Assembly: GCF_020216025.1 (NCBI RefSeq)
Contig: NZ_JAIWNC010000012.1
Coordinates: forward strand, 186,001 to 250,000
DNA: 64,000 nucleotides
Direction: 5' to 3'
DNA from: Jidongwangia harbinensis
GTDB taxonomy: Bacteria > Actinomycetota > Actinomycetes > Mycobacteriales > Micromonosporaceae
Of this stretch, positions 16,534-25,284 are shown piece by piece. A model generated the notes under the pieces. It was given only the letters and a program-made list of their open reading frames with translations. It ran no database searches and had not been told where the DNA came from. Made by a program: the position numbers and the translations under genes. Every line of letters begins with the position of its first letter. Positions within the stretch are counted from its first letter, which is position 1.

Positions 16534-19500
16534 CTAGATCTTCAGGTGGCGCAACGCCCGCTTGACGAAGTCGGTGCGTTCCGCGAACGGCAGACCCTCC
16601 AGGCCGAAGCCGAGGAAGACCGTGTCCGCGGTGGTGGTCACCGCACCGGTGTCGAACGCCTGCTGGCTGCGGCGCCAGTCGTCGAGGTTCTGGGCGGTGC
16701 CCGGTGGCGGACCGGCCACCGTCCAGCCACCGAGGTCACCCTCGAAGGAGGTCCGCTCGGCGACCGCACCGTCCACCTCGACGCGCACGTCGTCGAGCAG
16801 CACCCCGAGGCCCTGGGTGCCCCAGTCGGACATGTAGGAGATCGAGACCTCGACCTGCTTGCCCGCGTACGCGGACAGGTCGACGTCCCACTCCTGCCAG
16901 CCGCCGCTGTTGCCGGTGGCCGCGTTCCAGGTGCCCGTCGTGCCCGTCGGCGAGCAGTCCTCGCCCTGGTAGTGGGCGATGAACGGGTGGATGCTGGTCA
17001 GCTCCGAATCGGCCCGGCAGCTCTCCCCGGTCCCGGTCTGGGTGTGACCGTTCGCGTCCGGCAGCGTGGTCCAGTCGTCCGAGCCCACCACGTGCGCCTC
17101 GACGAACATGTAGTCCCAGTCCACCTCGATGTCGTGGGAGACCTGGAACTTCAGCCGCGACGACTCCGCCGAGGTGAGGTTCACCGTCTTGGTGAGCCGC
17201 TTCCACGACACGTCGGACTGGCCGCTGTAGAGGTACCAGTCGCCGTCGAACGGGTCGTACGGCGCCGCGCCGCCCTGCTGCCAGTCCACCGGGGCCTGGC
17301 TGGCGAACTGCGGGAACTCGTCCGCCGGCAGGTAGCTGGAGGTGGACAGGAACGCCGCGGTGTGGTTCTGGTTGCCCGCGGACCCCGGCCCGTTCAGCGT
17401 GCCGGTGAAGCCCTCGAACCGCCCCTCCCGGCCGATCAGCGGGAACGGCCCGGATTCGCCGGTGCCGCCGTCCGAGATGTACGAGTACGCCCCCAGCCAG
17501 TACTGCTGGAAGTCGTTGAACAGCGGCAGACAGGTCACGTCGTCCGGGTTGGTGCACTCCGCCGGCGGGTTGGGCTGGTACACGTACTGGCCGTCGGAAC
17601 CCTGCGCGAAGCCCGCGTACTTGCCGCCGAACAGCAGCTTGCCGCCCTCGTTCAGGTAGTCCCGGAGGGCCAGCTCCACCTCCAGCGTCGACCGGGCGGC
17701 GGTGCCGGCCGGTTGGCCGGTCGCCCGCGGGATGGTGTCGTCGCCGGTCTCCCAGACCACCGCCTTGTAGTGCGACAGCACGCCCAGGTGGTGCGGCGCC
17801 TTGCGGCCCCGGGTGTCCATGTCGTACACGTCGGCCGAGTGGCCGGCCGCCTCGATCGACGCGACGTGCTCGTCGGCGTACCGGGCCGAGGTGGCCCCGT
17901 CCGGGTTGGCCGGCGAGACGCCGGTGACGTCCTCCGCGGCCAGCACCAGCACGTCGCCGCCGATGTCACTGGCCACCGTGTAGGTGAACGGCTCGCTCGA
18001 CTCGGCCCCGGTGGCGGTGAACCAGACCGTCACCTTGTCGCCGGGCTTCGCACCGCGGACCGTGCCGCGGAACTCGGCGAAGTACTTGTCGTGGGTCTCG
18101 CCGTAGCGCTCCCCGCCCTGCCACTCCTTCACCGCACCGGTGCGCTCGGCACCGTTGTTGATCCGGTAGTGCAGCTTCTTGTCCTTCAGCTTGCGCTCGG
18201 CCAGCACGGCCACCGGCTGGGTCTTGCCGTACGACACCTCGAACGGGTCGGCCTGCAGGTCCGGCGCGGTCCAGCCGACCGCCGACACCGGGTTCGCCGG
18301 GTCCTTGGCGGACCGCGCCACGGAGAGCGCGAACGGGATGTTCTTCTCGAACTCCTGCTGGATCAGCCGTTCGTCGTCCGGGAAGTTGAAGCCGCTCTCG
18401 CAGTCCTCCGCGTTCCACTGGTCGTCCGGGTCGATTCCGGACGCGACCTGGCAGGTGGTCATCTCCGGGGTGAAGCCGATGGTCCCGAAGCGCACCTGGG
18501 CGTGGGTGTCGGTGTCGCCGTTGGTGGTGTACAGCTCCGCGGAGATGTCCGGGTCGTAGCCGGGCACCGCCGGGTGAGCGTCGTCGCCGGCCATCGCGAT
18601 CGAGATCTGGTCGTCCGGCAACGGCGTGTTGACCTGCCAGCCGATGCCGTACAGCAGCAGTTCGGCGGCCGAGTGGTAGTTCACGAAGAACTCGAAGCCG
18701 ACCCGCCGGAACAGGTTGTTGAGCGCCTGGGTCTCCGGCTCCGAGTTCGGGCTCGGACCGCGGTACGTCTGGTCCGCCGGGTCCGGCGAGGAGCCCTCGT
18801 TGTCCCAGCCCCACTTCTCGGCGAAGTTCCGGTTCAGGTCCACACCGTCGGCGGTGGTGATCTCACCGTTGCCGTCGTTGTCGCGCAGGTTCTTGCGCCA
18901 CAGCCGGTTGCCCTCGGTGAACGTGAAGTCGTACCCGTCCGGGTTGGCCACCGGCAGGAACCACAGCTCGGTCGTGTTCACCAGGTTGGTCAGCGTGGCG
19001 TCGGTGCCGTACCCGTTGACAACGTGGTGCAGCAGCCGCCGGTTCATCTCCGGCGTGATCCACTCGCGAGCGTGCTGGGCGCCGGCGTACAGCACCGAGG
19101 GACGGGCGCCGTCCGGCACGTTCCGCGCACCCTTGGTCACCTTGACGGCCTGGATCGGCACGCCGCGCAGGCTGGTGCCGAGCGTCACCAGCTTGGTGAT
19201 CGTGGGGTTGCGGGCCGCCACCGCGGCCAGTTCGTCGCGCAGGCCACCCGGAGCGTTGTACTGCCGGAACACCGTGGGCCCGGCGGCGGCACGCGAGCGC
19301 ATCGCCGCGTTCGGCCGCTTGGCGGTCAGCGGCACGCCGGCCGCGATCAGCCGCTCGGCCTGGCGCCCGGTGAGGACGGCCTCGACCGGCACCTTGCCGC
19401 CGGACGGCTTGGCCATGACGCTCTCGTGGTTGTCCACGCCGGCATGGCGGAGTTTGTCCAATTGGGCACCGTCGAGCGTACCGACGTACACCTTCATGCT

Positions 19501-19602
19501 GTCGTCCGGAGGCGCCGCGGTCGCGGACGGTCCGGTGATTATCGCCGAGGTCACGCCGAGCAGCGCAGCTGCACCGGCGGTGACCCAACGTCGTGTCCTC
19601 AT
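16534..19602 (-). CDS. secreted M14 zinc carboxypeptidase, large, 1022 aa
   Basis: This exported metallopeptidase has a Sec signal (MRTRRWVTAGAAALLGVTSAII...ATA), a propeptide-like region to about 110, and an M14 carboxypeptidase domain with zinc ligands His177 and Glu180 (QHAREW) and His310 (NYHS). The general base is Glu380 (GFTPEM). DLNRNF and NPDGYDF are also family marks. After residue about 460 come a long region with an immune-inhibitor-A-like fold (VDWDYMFVEAHVVGSDDW, GVLLDDVRVEVDG) that may bind substrate or cell wall. GGAGG precedes the ATG. A clean terminator follows. It is expressed divergently from the sugar dehydrogenase gene and may feed released amino acids to the cell. Confidence 0.95.
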   Translation of the reverse strand: MRTRRWVTAGAAALLGVTSAIITGPSATAAPPDDSMKVYVGTLDGAQLDKLRHAGVDNHESVMAKPSGGKVPVEAVLTGRQAERLIAAGVPLTAKRPNAAMRSRAAAGPTVFRQYNAPGGLRDELAAVAARNPTITKLVTLGTSLRGVPIQAVKVTKGARNVPDGARPSVLYAGAQHAREWITPEMNRRLLHHVVNGYGTDATLTNLVNTTELWFLPVANPDGYDFTFTEGNRLWRKNLRDNDGNGEITTADGVDLNRNFAEKWGWDNEGSSPDPADQTYRGPSPNSEPETQALNNLFRRVGFEFFVNYHSAAELLLYGIGWQVNTPLPDDQISIAMAGDDAHPAVPGYDPDISAELYTTNGDTDTHAQVRFGTIGFTPEMTTCQVASGIDPDDQWNAEDCESGFNFPDDERLIQQEFEKNIPFALSVARSAKDPANPVSAVGWTAPDLQADPFEVSYGKTQPVAVLAERKLKDKKLHYRINNGAERTGAVKEWQGGERYGETHDKYFAEFRGTVRGAKPGDKVTVWFTATGAESSEPFTYTVASDIGGDVLVLAAEDVTGVSPANPDGATSARYADEHVASIEAAGHSADVYDMDTRGRKAPHHLGVLSHYKAVVWETGDDTIPRATGQPAGTAARSTLEVELALRDYLNEGGKLLFGGKYAGFAQGSDGQYVYQPNPPAECTNPDDVTCLPLFNDFQQYWLGAYSYISDGGTGESGPFPLIGREGRFEGFTGTLNGPGSAGNQNHTAAFLSTSSYLPADEFPQFASQAPVDWQQGGAAPYDPFDGDWYLYSGQSDVSWKRLTKTVNLTSAESSRLKFQVSHDIEVDWDYMFVEAHVVGSDDWTTLPDANGHTQTGTGESCRADSELTSIHPFIAHYQGEDCSPTGTTGTWNAATGNSGGWQEWDVDLSAYAGKQVEVSISYMSDWGTQGLGVLLDDVRVEVDGAVAERTSFEGDLGGWTVAGPPPGTAQNLDDWRRSQQAFDTGAVTTTADTVFLGFGLEGLPFAERTDFVKRALRHLKI

Positions 19603-19741
19603 CTAGAGGCCTCCATGGGTAGGAAGGTCGTGAGTGGACCCTCTCCGCCCGGAGCAGGGGTGTCAATCATTCATCCGGTTGGATCGGTCAAGATCAGGTT
19701 ACCTAAAGTGCAGGTTGGGACCACGTGGCACGGTAGAGAGC

Positions 19742-20881
19742 ATGACATCTGCGACACCCACCCGCGCGCGGCTCGCCCTGACCGTGGTGACCGCCGGCGC
19801 GCTGCTGACCGCCTGCTCCGGCGACGAGAGCGGCGCGCAGCCGCCGGCGCCGTCGTTCGCGGTGCCGTCCCCCGCCGGCTCCGGGTCCGCCCCCGCGGCG
19901 CCGTCCACCGCGCCGACCGGCACCCCGGACCTCGGTGCGCCGGAAACCGTGGCGACGGATCTCAACGTGCCGTGGGGGCTGGCCTTCCTGCCGGACGGCA
20001 GCGCCCTGGTCGCGCAGCGGGACTCCGGCGTGATCGTGCAGGTCACGCCGGGTGGCGGCGCGCCCCGGGAGGCGTACCGGGTGGCCGGGGTGGATGCCGG
20101 CGGCGAGGGTGGCCTGCTCGGCGTGGCGCTGGCCCGGGACTACCCGAAGACCCGCTGGGTGTACGCGTACTACACCGGCGACGACGACAACCGGATCGTC
20201 CGGTTCAAGCTGGGCAGCGACGCCAAGCCCGAGGTGATCTTCGACGGCCTGGACAAGGCCGGGATCCACAACGGCGGCCGGATCGCGTTCGGCCCGGACG
20301 GCATGCTGTACGTCGGCACCGGCGACGCCGGCGAGGGCGGCGCGTCGCAGGACCCGGGCGACACCAACGGCAAGATCCTGCGCCTGACCCCGAACGGCGA
20401 ACCGGCGCCCGGCAACCCCACCGACGGCTCGCCGGTCTGGAGTCTCGGGCACCGCAACGTGCAGGGCCTGGCCTGGGACGCCGACGGCACGATGTACGGC
20501 GTCGAGTTCGGCCAGAACCGGGTCGACGAGGTCAACGTGATCAAGCCGGGCAAGAACTACGGCTGGCCCGAGGTCGAGGGCAAGGCCGGCGACAGCCGGT
20601 ACGCGGACCCGCTGGTCACCTGGAGCACCGACGAGGCGTCGCCGTCCGGCGCGGCGGTCAGCGGCGACACGCTGTACGTGGCGGCGCTGCGCGGCGAACG
20701 GCTGTGGACGGTCCCGCTGGGCGGCGGCGCACCGAAGGCCGAGTTCTCCGGCCGGTACGGGCGACTGCGCACGGTGGCCGTCGCACCGGACGGCGCGCTG
20801 TGGCTGACCACGTCGAACACCGACGGCCGCGGCGACGAGAAGTCCGGCGACGACCGCATCCTGCGCTTCCCGGCCCGCTGA
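19742..20881 (+). CDS. PQQ-type soluble sugar dehydrogenase lipoprotein, 379 aa
   Basis: The fold and motifs match the glucose/sorbosone dehydrogenase (GSDH) family, six-bladed propellers that oxidise aldoses with PQQ. The ATG at 19742 gives a lipoprotein signal with lipobox LLTAC, then a Pro/Ser/Ala linker to about residue 60. Key blocks are VPWGLAFLPDGSALVAQRD, GGEGGLLGVALARDY, IHNGGRIAFGPDGMLYVGTGD, LGHRNVQGLAWD, GVEFGQNRVDEVN and KNYGWPEVEG. The His of HNGG corresponds to the catalytic base of such enzymes. No PQQ synthesis genes are in the window, so cofactor and substrate are inferred. A 36-bp palindrome separates it from the convergent gene. Confidence 0.92.
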   Translation: MTSATPTRARLALTVVTAGALLTACSGDESGAQPPAPSFAVPSPAGSGSAPAAPSTAPTGTPDLGAPETVATDLNVPWGLAFLPDGSALVAQRDSGVIVQVTPGGGAPREAYRVAGVDAGGEGGLLGVALARDYPKTRWVYAYYTGDDDNRIVRFKLGSDAKPEVIFDGLDKAGIHNGGRIAFGPDGMLYVGTGDAGEGGASQDPGDTNGKILRLTPNGEPAPGNPTDGSPVWSLGHRNVQGLAWDADGTMYGVEFGQNRVDEVNVIKPGKNYGWPEVEGKAGDSRYADPLVTWSTDEASPSGAAVSGDTLYVAALRGERLWTVPLGGGAPKAEFSGRYGRLRTVAVAPDGALWLTTSNTDGRGDEKSGDDRILRFPAR

Positions 20882-20911
20882 TCGGGGGAATCACCGGGCC
20901 GGGAAGCGACG

Positions 20912-20947
20912 CTGGTGTACCACTGGAGCGCTCCAGTGGTACACCAG
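20912..20947. terminator. 36-bp perfect palindrome between convergent genes
   Basis: CTGGTGTACCACTGGAGC is followed by its exact reverse complement, giving a stem of about 16 bp with a 4-nt loop in RNA from either strand. It sits 31 bp after the plus-strand gene (20881) and 10 bp from the end of the minus-strand gene (20957), ideal for a bidirectional terminator. No T-run on either side. Confidence 0.7.
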
Positions 20948-20956
20948 AGCTGGGCG

Positions 20957-21205
20957 TCAGGCGTCGCGCGGCGGCAGCTGCGGTAGCTGCGCGATCACCG
21001 CGGCGTACTGGGCGATCTGCCGGCCGTTCGGCACCACGCCGAACGTCCGCAAGGACTCGTTGATTGCCCGGGCCACCACCTCCTCGGACTGACCGCGGTG
21101 CGTCTGCATGACCTGATTGACGACATAGTCGACACGTAGTTGCATCTGCCAGCCGACCGGGTGTCGCCCGGCGCTGCTGAAGCTCACTGGGGCGAGGGGT
21201 TCCAT
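20957..21205 (-). CDS. small conserved hypothetical protein, 82 aa
   Basis: I do not recognise a named family. From the ATG at 21205 the protein reads MEPLAPVSFSSAGRHP and then a helical core, MQLRVDYVVNQVMQTHRGQS, followed by a stretch ending VPNGRQIAQYAAVIAQLPQLPP. An in-frame ATG at 21145 would remove the less regular first 20 residues and is an alternative start. No signal or membrane segment. It is last in a minus-strand run after the symporter and a small membrane protein, 108 bp downstream of the latter, so co-expression is possible. Confidence 0.65.
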   Translation of the reverse strand: MEPLAPVSFSSAGRHPVGWQMQLRVDYVVNQVMQTHRGQSEEVVARAINESLRTFGVVPNGRQIAQYAAVIAQLPQLPPRDA

Positions 21206-21313
21206 GCCCCCTGCTATCGGGCGCCGGTCCGCCGACTGGAGAAGCCGTGGGCGGTGCAACCGGACTGCAACCGGTCCGCACCGCCCCGACAATCAGGAAG
21301 CTCGGCCGAGCGC

Positions 21314-21643
21314 TCAGTGGCCGCCGGGACGCCGCTGGTCGTCGTCCGCACCGGGCTCCGGAACGCTGATCTGCAACGGGCGCCACCAGCGCCAGAGCAG
21401 GAAGAACCCGCCCAGCCCCAGCATCGCCAGGCCCATCCAGAGGTTGATCCGGACACCCTGCGCCTTGTCGATCTCGGCGGCGCTGTCGAACAGGCCGAGC
21501 AGCGCGACGATCACGCCGTACACGACGAACAGCCCGCCGATCACCAGCCGCACGTCGAACAGCTTGGCCGCCGCCGACCGGCGTTCGAGTTCCTCGCCCT
21601 GGGCGAGCATGTCGTCGTCGGGGCGGTTCGTTTCGTCAGCCAT
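21314..21643 (-). CDS. two-helix small membrane protein downstream of symporter, 109 aa
   Basis: A hydrophilic N-terminus (MADETNRPDDDMLAQGEELERR) precedes two membrane helices (about 30-52, LVIGGLFVVYGVIVALLGLF, and 68-84, LWMGLAMLGLGGFFLLW) and a Trp/Arg end. It begins 27 bp after the symporter stop, so it is almost certainly in that operon and may be an accessory subunit. No catalytic features are seen. Similar small proteins next to sodium:solute symporters are known in actinobacteria, but a function has not been assigned that I know of. Confidence 0.8.
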   Translation of the reverse strand: MADETNRPDDDMLAQGEELERRSAAAKLFDVRLVIGGLFVVYGVIVALLGLFDSAAEIDKAQGVRINLWMGLAMLGLGGFFLLWRWWRPLQISVPEPGADDDQRRPGGH

Positions 21644-21670
21644 GATGGTTCCTTTCCGGGGCCGCGCGGC

Positions 21671-23341
21671 CTACCAGACCGGGATGTAGAGCACGAACGC
21701 CAGGACCACCGCGATGGTGCCGAGCAGGACCGGGTTGCGCCACCACACCTTGTCCGCGGCCAGCACGGCCTGACCCGAGGTGGTCGGGCCGGCCAGGCCG
21801 TAGACCAGGCCGCGCAGTTCGTTCTCCGGCCGGGGTGGGGTGAACAGCGTGACCGCGACCGCGACCACCACGGCGGTGACGAACGCCAGGCCGGCACCCC
21901 AGAAGCTCTCCTCCAGGTCGGAGTTGAACGGGACCACGTCGGCCAGGTAGAGCAGGTACAGCGTGAGTGAGGACAGGGTGCCCAGCAGCAACGACCAGAA
22001 GCCGGCCCAGGCGGACATCCGCTTCCAGAACATGCCCACGATGAAGGTGGCGAACAGCGGCGCGTTGAACAGCGAGAACAGCGCCTGGATGTAGTTCATG
22101 ATGTTGCTGAAGCCGGCCGCGATGAACGCGGTGCCGATGCCCACCACGATGCCGCCGACCGTGGCCCAGCGGCCGATCCGCAGGTAGTACTCGTCGGACC
22201 GGTCCCGGCGCACGTACTGCTGCCAGATGTCGTAGGTGAACACGGTATTGAACCCGCTGACGTTGGCCGCCATGCCGGCCATGAACGACGCCACCAGACC
22301 GGTCACCGCCACCCCCAGCACGCCGTTCGGCAGCAGGTCGTTCATCAGCAGCGGGATCGCGTTGTTGTAGACCAGGTCGCCCTCCTCGGCGCCGAGGCCG
22401 CGGATGGTGATGATCGCGATCAGGCCGGGGATCACCGTGATGATCGGGATGAACAGCTTCGGGAAGGCGCCGATGATCGGGGTACGCCGCGCCGCGCTCA
22501 TGTCCTTGGCCGAGAGCGCGCGCTGCACCTCGGCGAAGTTCGTCGTCCAGTACCCGAAGGAGAGCACGAAGCCCAGGCCGAACACGATGCCGATCCAGTT
22601 CGCGCCGAGCGGGTTGGCCGTGCTCGCCGTGTCCTGCCAGGTGTGCAGTGCCTGGTCGCCGAGCCGGCTGTCCCGTACCGAGTCGAACAGCCCGTCGATG
22701 CCGCCGACCTTGACCAGGCCGACGATGGTGATCGGGATCAGGCCGGCCAGGATGACGAAGAACTGCAGCACCTCGTTGTAGATGGCGGAGGACAGACCGC
22801 CGATGCTGATGTAGATCAGCACGATCGCGGCGCCCACCACGATCGACACCCAGAGCGGCCAGCCCAGCAGCGCGTCCAGGATCAGCGCGAGCGCGTACAG
22901 GTTCACGCCGGCGATGAGCACCTGGGCGATGGCGAACGTGATCGCGTTGAGCAGGTGGGTCGGGCGGTTGAACCGGAGCCGGAGGAACTCGGGGACGCTG
23001 CGCACCTTGGAGCCGTAGTAGAACGGCATCATCACGATGCCGAGGAACACCATGGCCGGCACCGCGCCGATCCAGTAGTAGTGCAGCGTCATCAGGCCGT
23101 ACTGGGCGCCGTTGGCCGCCATGCCGATGATCTCGAGGGCGCCCAGGTTGGCCGAGACGAACGCCAGGCCGGTGACCCAGGCGGGCATCGACCGTCCGGA
23201 GAGGAAGAAGTCGGCGCTGGTCTTGATGGCCCTGCGGGCGGCGAACCCGACGCCCAGGACGGTCGCGAAATAGATCACCAGGATCAGATAGTCGAATACG
23301 TCAAGATCGAGCCGAAGCCCCTCCGCCGCCACAATCTCCAC
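21671..23341 (-). CDS. sodium:solute symporter (SSS family), 556 aa
   Basis: About 13-14 hydrophobic helices and the SSS signature region mark a sodium-coupled transporter of the SGLT type. Recognisable pieces are DYLILVIYFATVLGVGFAARR, SADFFLSGRSMPAWVTGLAF, IIGMAANGAQYGL, the helix-5-like GGLSSAIYNEVLQF, and GLVASFMAGMAANVSGFNTVFTYDIW. The SGR-SMPAWV and N-x-VFTYDIW motifs resemble sugar or inositol transporters more than proline or pantothenate ones, but the substrate is not certain. GTG start at 23341 with GGAGGTGG just upstream. The HAD phosphatase 66 bp upstream and the small membrane protein 27 bp downstream suggest one operon. Confidence 0.92.
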   Translation of the reverse strand: MEIVAAEGLRLDLDVFDYLILVIYFATVLGVGFAARRAIKTSADFFLSGRSMPAWVTGLAFVSANLGALEIIGMAANGAQYGLMTLHYYWIGAVPAMVFLGIVMMPFYYGSKVRSVPEFLRLRFNRPTHLLNAITFAIAQVLIAGVNLYALALILDALLGWPLWVSIVVGAAIVLIYISIGGLSSAIYNEVLQFFVILAGLIPITIVGLVKVGGIDGLFDSVRDSRLGDQALHTWQDTASTANPLGANWIGIVFGLGFVLSFGYWTTNFAEVQRALSAKDMSAARRTPIIGAFPKLFIPIITVIPGLIAIITIRGLGAEEGDLVYNNAIPLLMNDLLPNGVLGVAVTGLVASFMAGMAANVSGFNTVFTYDIWQQYVRRDRSDEYYLRIGRWATVGGIVVGIGTAFIAAGFSNIMNYIQALFSLFNAPLFATFIVGMFWKRMSAWAGFWSLLLGTLSSLTLYLLYLADVVPFNSDLEESFWGAGLAFVTAVVVAVAVTLFTPPRPENELRGLVYGLAGPTTSGQAVLAADKVWWRNPVLLGTIAVVLAFVLYIPVW

Positions 23342-23407
23342 GGGCCACCTCCAAGACCGGGTCGGCCGCGGTGTACCCGTAGTGAAGATCTTTCACACCT
23401 GAATGTG

Positions 23408-24067
23408 CTAACGCAGCCCGCCGATCGCCGCCACGGTCAGGTCGGCCAGCGAGTCGACCACAAGGTCGGCCTGGGCGAGCGCGTCCGGCGCCGGCGGGTA
23501 CACGCCGTGCGGGACGCACACCACGGCCAGCCCGGCCGCCGCCGCGGAGCGCAGGCCGTTGCTGGAGTCCTCCACCGCGGCACACGCCTCCGGCGCGAGT
23601 CCGAGCTTCTCCACGGCGGCCAGGTACACGTCCGGCGCCGGCTTGCCCCGCGGCACCTCCTCGGTGGAGAGCGTCACCCGGAACACCTCGGCCAGGCCGG
23701 CCGTCGCGAGCACCTGGTCGATGAGGATCCGGGCCGACGAACTGGCCAGCGCCACCGGGTAGTTCGCGGCGATCCGGCGTACCGCCTCGACCGAGCCGGG
23801 GATCAGCGGCAACGCCTCCCGGTAGCGTTCGGCCATCCGGCCCAGCACGTCGGCGGCGACCCGTTCCGGGGTGCCACCGACGCCCACCTCGTCGCTCAGG
23901 TGCCGGGCCCACTCCGGGGTGCTCATGCCCATCATCCGCTGCTGGCTGTCGGGCAGGAACTCGCGGCCGTGCTCCGCCACGTACCCCCGGCGCACGTCCT
24001 CCCAGACACTTTCGGTGTCGATGATGACGCCGTCGAGGTCGAAGACGACGGCCCGGATCCGGCTCAC
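23408..24067 (-). CDS. HAD-superfamily phosphatase, beta-phosphoglucomutase-like, 219 aa
   Basis: The HAD motifs are complete: motif I FDLDGVIIDTE with the nucleophile and acid Asp pair, motif II SSS (ALASSSARI), motif III Lys in RGKPAPDVYL, and motif IV VEDSSNGLRSA. A helical cap with a C1 arrangement lies between. The class acts on sugar phosphates or similar phosphoesters, and the GKPAPD...EDS layout is shared by phosphatases and beta-phosphoglucomutase. GTG start at 24067 overlaps the TGA of the LLM oxidoreductase (GTGA), so the two are translationally coupled. Next to a likely sugar symporter, a role in sugar phosphate turnover is plausible. Confidence 0.9.
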   Translation of the reverse strand: MSRIRAVVFDLDGVIIDTESVWEDVRRGYVAEHGREFLPDSQQRMMGMSTPEWARHLSDEVGVGGTPERVAADVLGRMAERYREALPLIPGSVEAVRRIAANYPVALASSSARILIDQVLATAGLAEVFRVTLSTEEVPRGKPAPDVYLAAVEKLGLAPEACAAVEDSSNGLRSAAAAGLAVVCVPHGVYPPAPDALAQADLVVDSLADLTVAAIGGLR

Positions 24068-24936
24068 AGGTTCTCCACCGCCGGGATGATCTCGTCGCGG
24101 AACAGGTCGAACTGGCTCATCTTCCACGAGTGCCGCAGGCTGCCGTGGGCGACCGTGAACCCGGCCTCGGCGAGGCGCCGGAGGTCCTCGATGACCGCGC
24201 CCACGCGCTCGCCGTTCTCGCCCAGGTCGAAGGCGTACATCACGGTCTTCTCGATCTCGTCGAAGTCCCGCCCGACGTCCGCGCAGTGCTGCCGGAGCAC
24301 GTCGAACTTGCGCACCACGTCCACGCCGCCGAACAGGTTGCAGGCGTCGGCGTACTGGGCGACCAGCCGCAGCGTCTTCTTCTCCCCGCCGCCGCCGATC
24401 AGGATGGGCGGGCGCGGCCGGCTCAGCGGTGCCGGCGAGTTGAGCGGCCGGTCCAGCCGGTAGTGCCGGCCCTGGAACGGCGTCTCGTCGCCGTCGAACA
24501 TCTGCCGGCAGATCCGCAGCGCCTCCTCGAGCCGCTCGAAACGTTCCGCGGTGGGCGGGAAGAGCAGGCCCAGACCGCGCGACTCGTCGTCGTTCCAGGC
24601 CGCGCCGATGCCGAGCATGGCCCGGCCCCCACTGAGGACGTCCAGCGTGGTGACCGCCTTGGCGAGCAGTCCGGGTTCGCGGTAGACGACGCCGGTCACC
24701 ATCGTGAGAAGCTTCGCCCGCCGGGTGTGTGCGGCGAGAAAACCGAGGGTGGTGTACGCCTCGAGCATCTCGTGTTCCGGCGGGCCGAACGCGCTGATCT
24801 GCCACAGGTGGTCCATGACGCTGATCCGGTCGAAACCGGTCTCGTCGGCCGCCGAGGCGATGTCGGCGAGCACAGGGGCCAGCCGGGCCGGTCCGTCGGG
24901 CCAGGTGAAGTCGGAGATGTGCAGACCAAGTTTCAC
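24064..24936 (-). CDS. LLM-class (probably F420-dependent) oxidoreductase, 290 aa
   Basis: The luciferase-like TIM barrel is clear: KLGLHISDFTWPDG at the N-terminus, FDRISVMDHLWQI, TRRAKLLTMVTGVVYREPGLLAKAVTTLDVLSGGRAMLGIGAAW, and PPILIGGGGEKKTLRLVAQYAD. The GAAWNDDE and GGGGEKKTL segments fit F420-binding members rather than FMN-only ones, and fgd in this window shows the organism uses F420. Substrate not predictable. It is the first gene of the minus-strand run and overlaps the HAD gene by 4 bp. Confidence 0.88.
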   Translation of the reverse strand: MKLGLHISDFTWPDGPARLAPVLADIASAADETGFDRISVMDHLWQISAFGPPEHEMLEAYTTLGFLAAHTRRAKLLTMVTGVVYREPGLLAKAVTTLDVLSGGRAMLGIGAAWNDDESRGLGLLFPPTAERFERLEEALRICRQMFDGDETPFQGRHYRLDRPLNSPAPLSRPRPPILIGGGGEKKTLRLVAQYADACNLFGGVDVVRKFDVLRQHCADVGRDFDEIEKTVMYAFDLGENGERVGAVIEDLRRLAEAGFTVAHGSLRHSWKMSQFDLFRDEIIPAVENL

Positions 24937-25284
24937 AGGGGAACCCTAACTCCGCCGCCGGTCATACCAACAGCGACCTTGAGATGTACGGAGGGTGACG
25001 AGAGGACGCGCCCGTGGTGCCGCCGCCGGCCGCCGACCGGTTTACCCCAAGATCACCGCACTCCTCCCCGCGTGCCGTAACTGAGAGTGATGTCGCTCTC
25101 GGCCGTAACGGCCCCCGCCCGACCGGCCGACACCACCTCCAGCAGCACAAGTACGGGGTAGCCGGACGGTGCCACCCGGCCACCGTTTCGGTGAGTTGAC
25201 TCTCGGTAATCGGTTGCTAGGTTGAGAGCGGCCCCCGACCGCCAGCGGGGACCACCCGCATCGCAACCGTCGAGGAGCACCGCC
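24937..25284. other. intergenic region between divergent genes
   Basis: This 348-bp gap separates a minus-strand gene from a plus-strand gene and should hold both promoters. For the plus strand TTGACT...TAGGTT at 25196-25223 is clear. On the minus side I see only the short leader of the LLM gene and no promoter I would defend. No repeats or RNA genes recognised. Confidence 0.5.
25196..25223 (+). promoter_or_regulatory. sigma-70-type promoter of the glycosyltransferase gene
   Basis: TTGACT (25196-25201) and TAGGTT (25218-25223) with a 16-bp spacer closely match the actinomycete vegetative consensus TTGAC-N16/18-TAGRRT. The predicted start, about 25230, leaves a leader of some 55 bp before the GTG-free ATG at 25285. 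Confidence 0.65.

Noticed and set aside
15058..21063. A 2001-codon open frame on the plus strand
   Set aside because: It lies antisense to the hydrolase and M14 peptidase genes and then out of frame with the sugar dehydrogenase. Its product is Arg/Pro/Gly-rich with no domains, a typical shadow in G+C-rich DNA.
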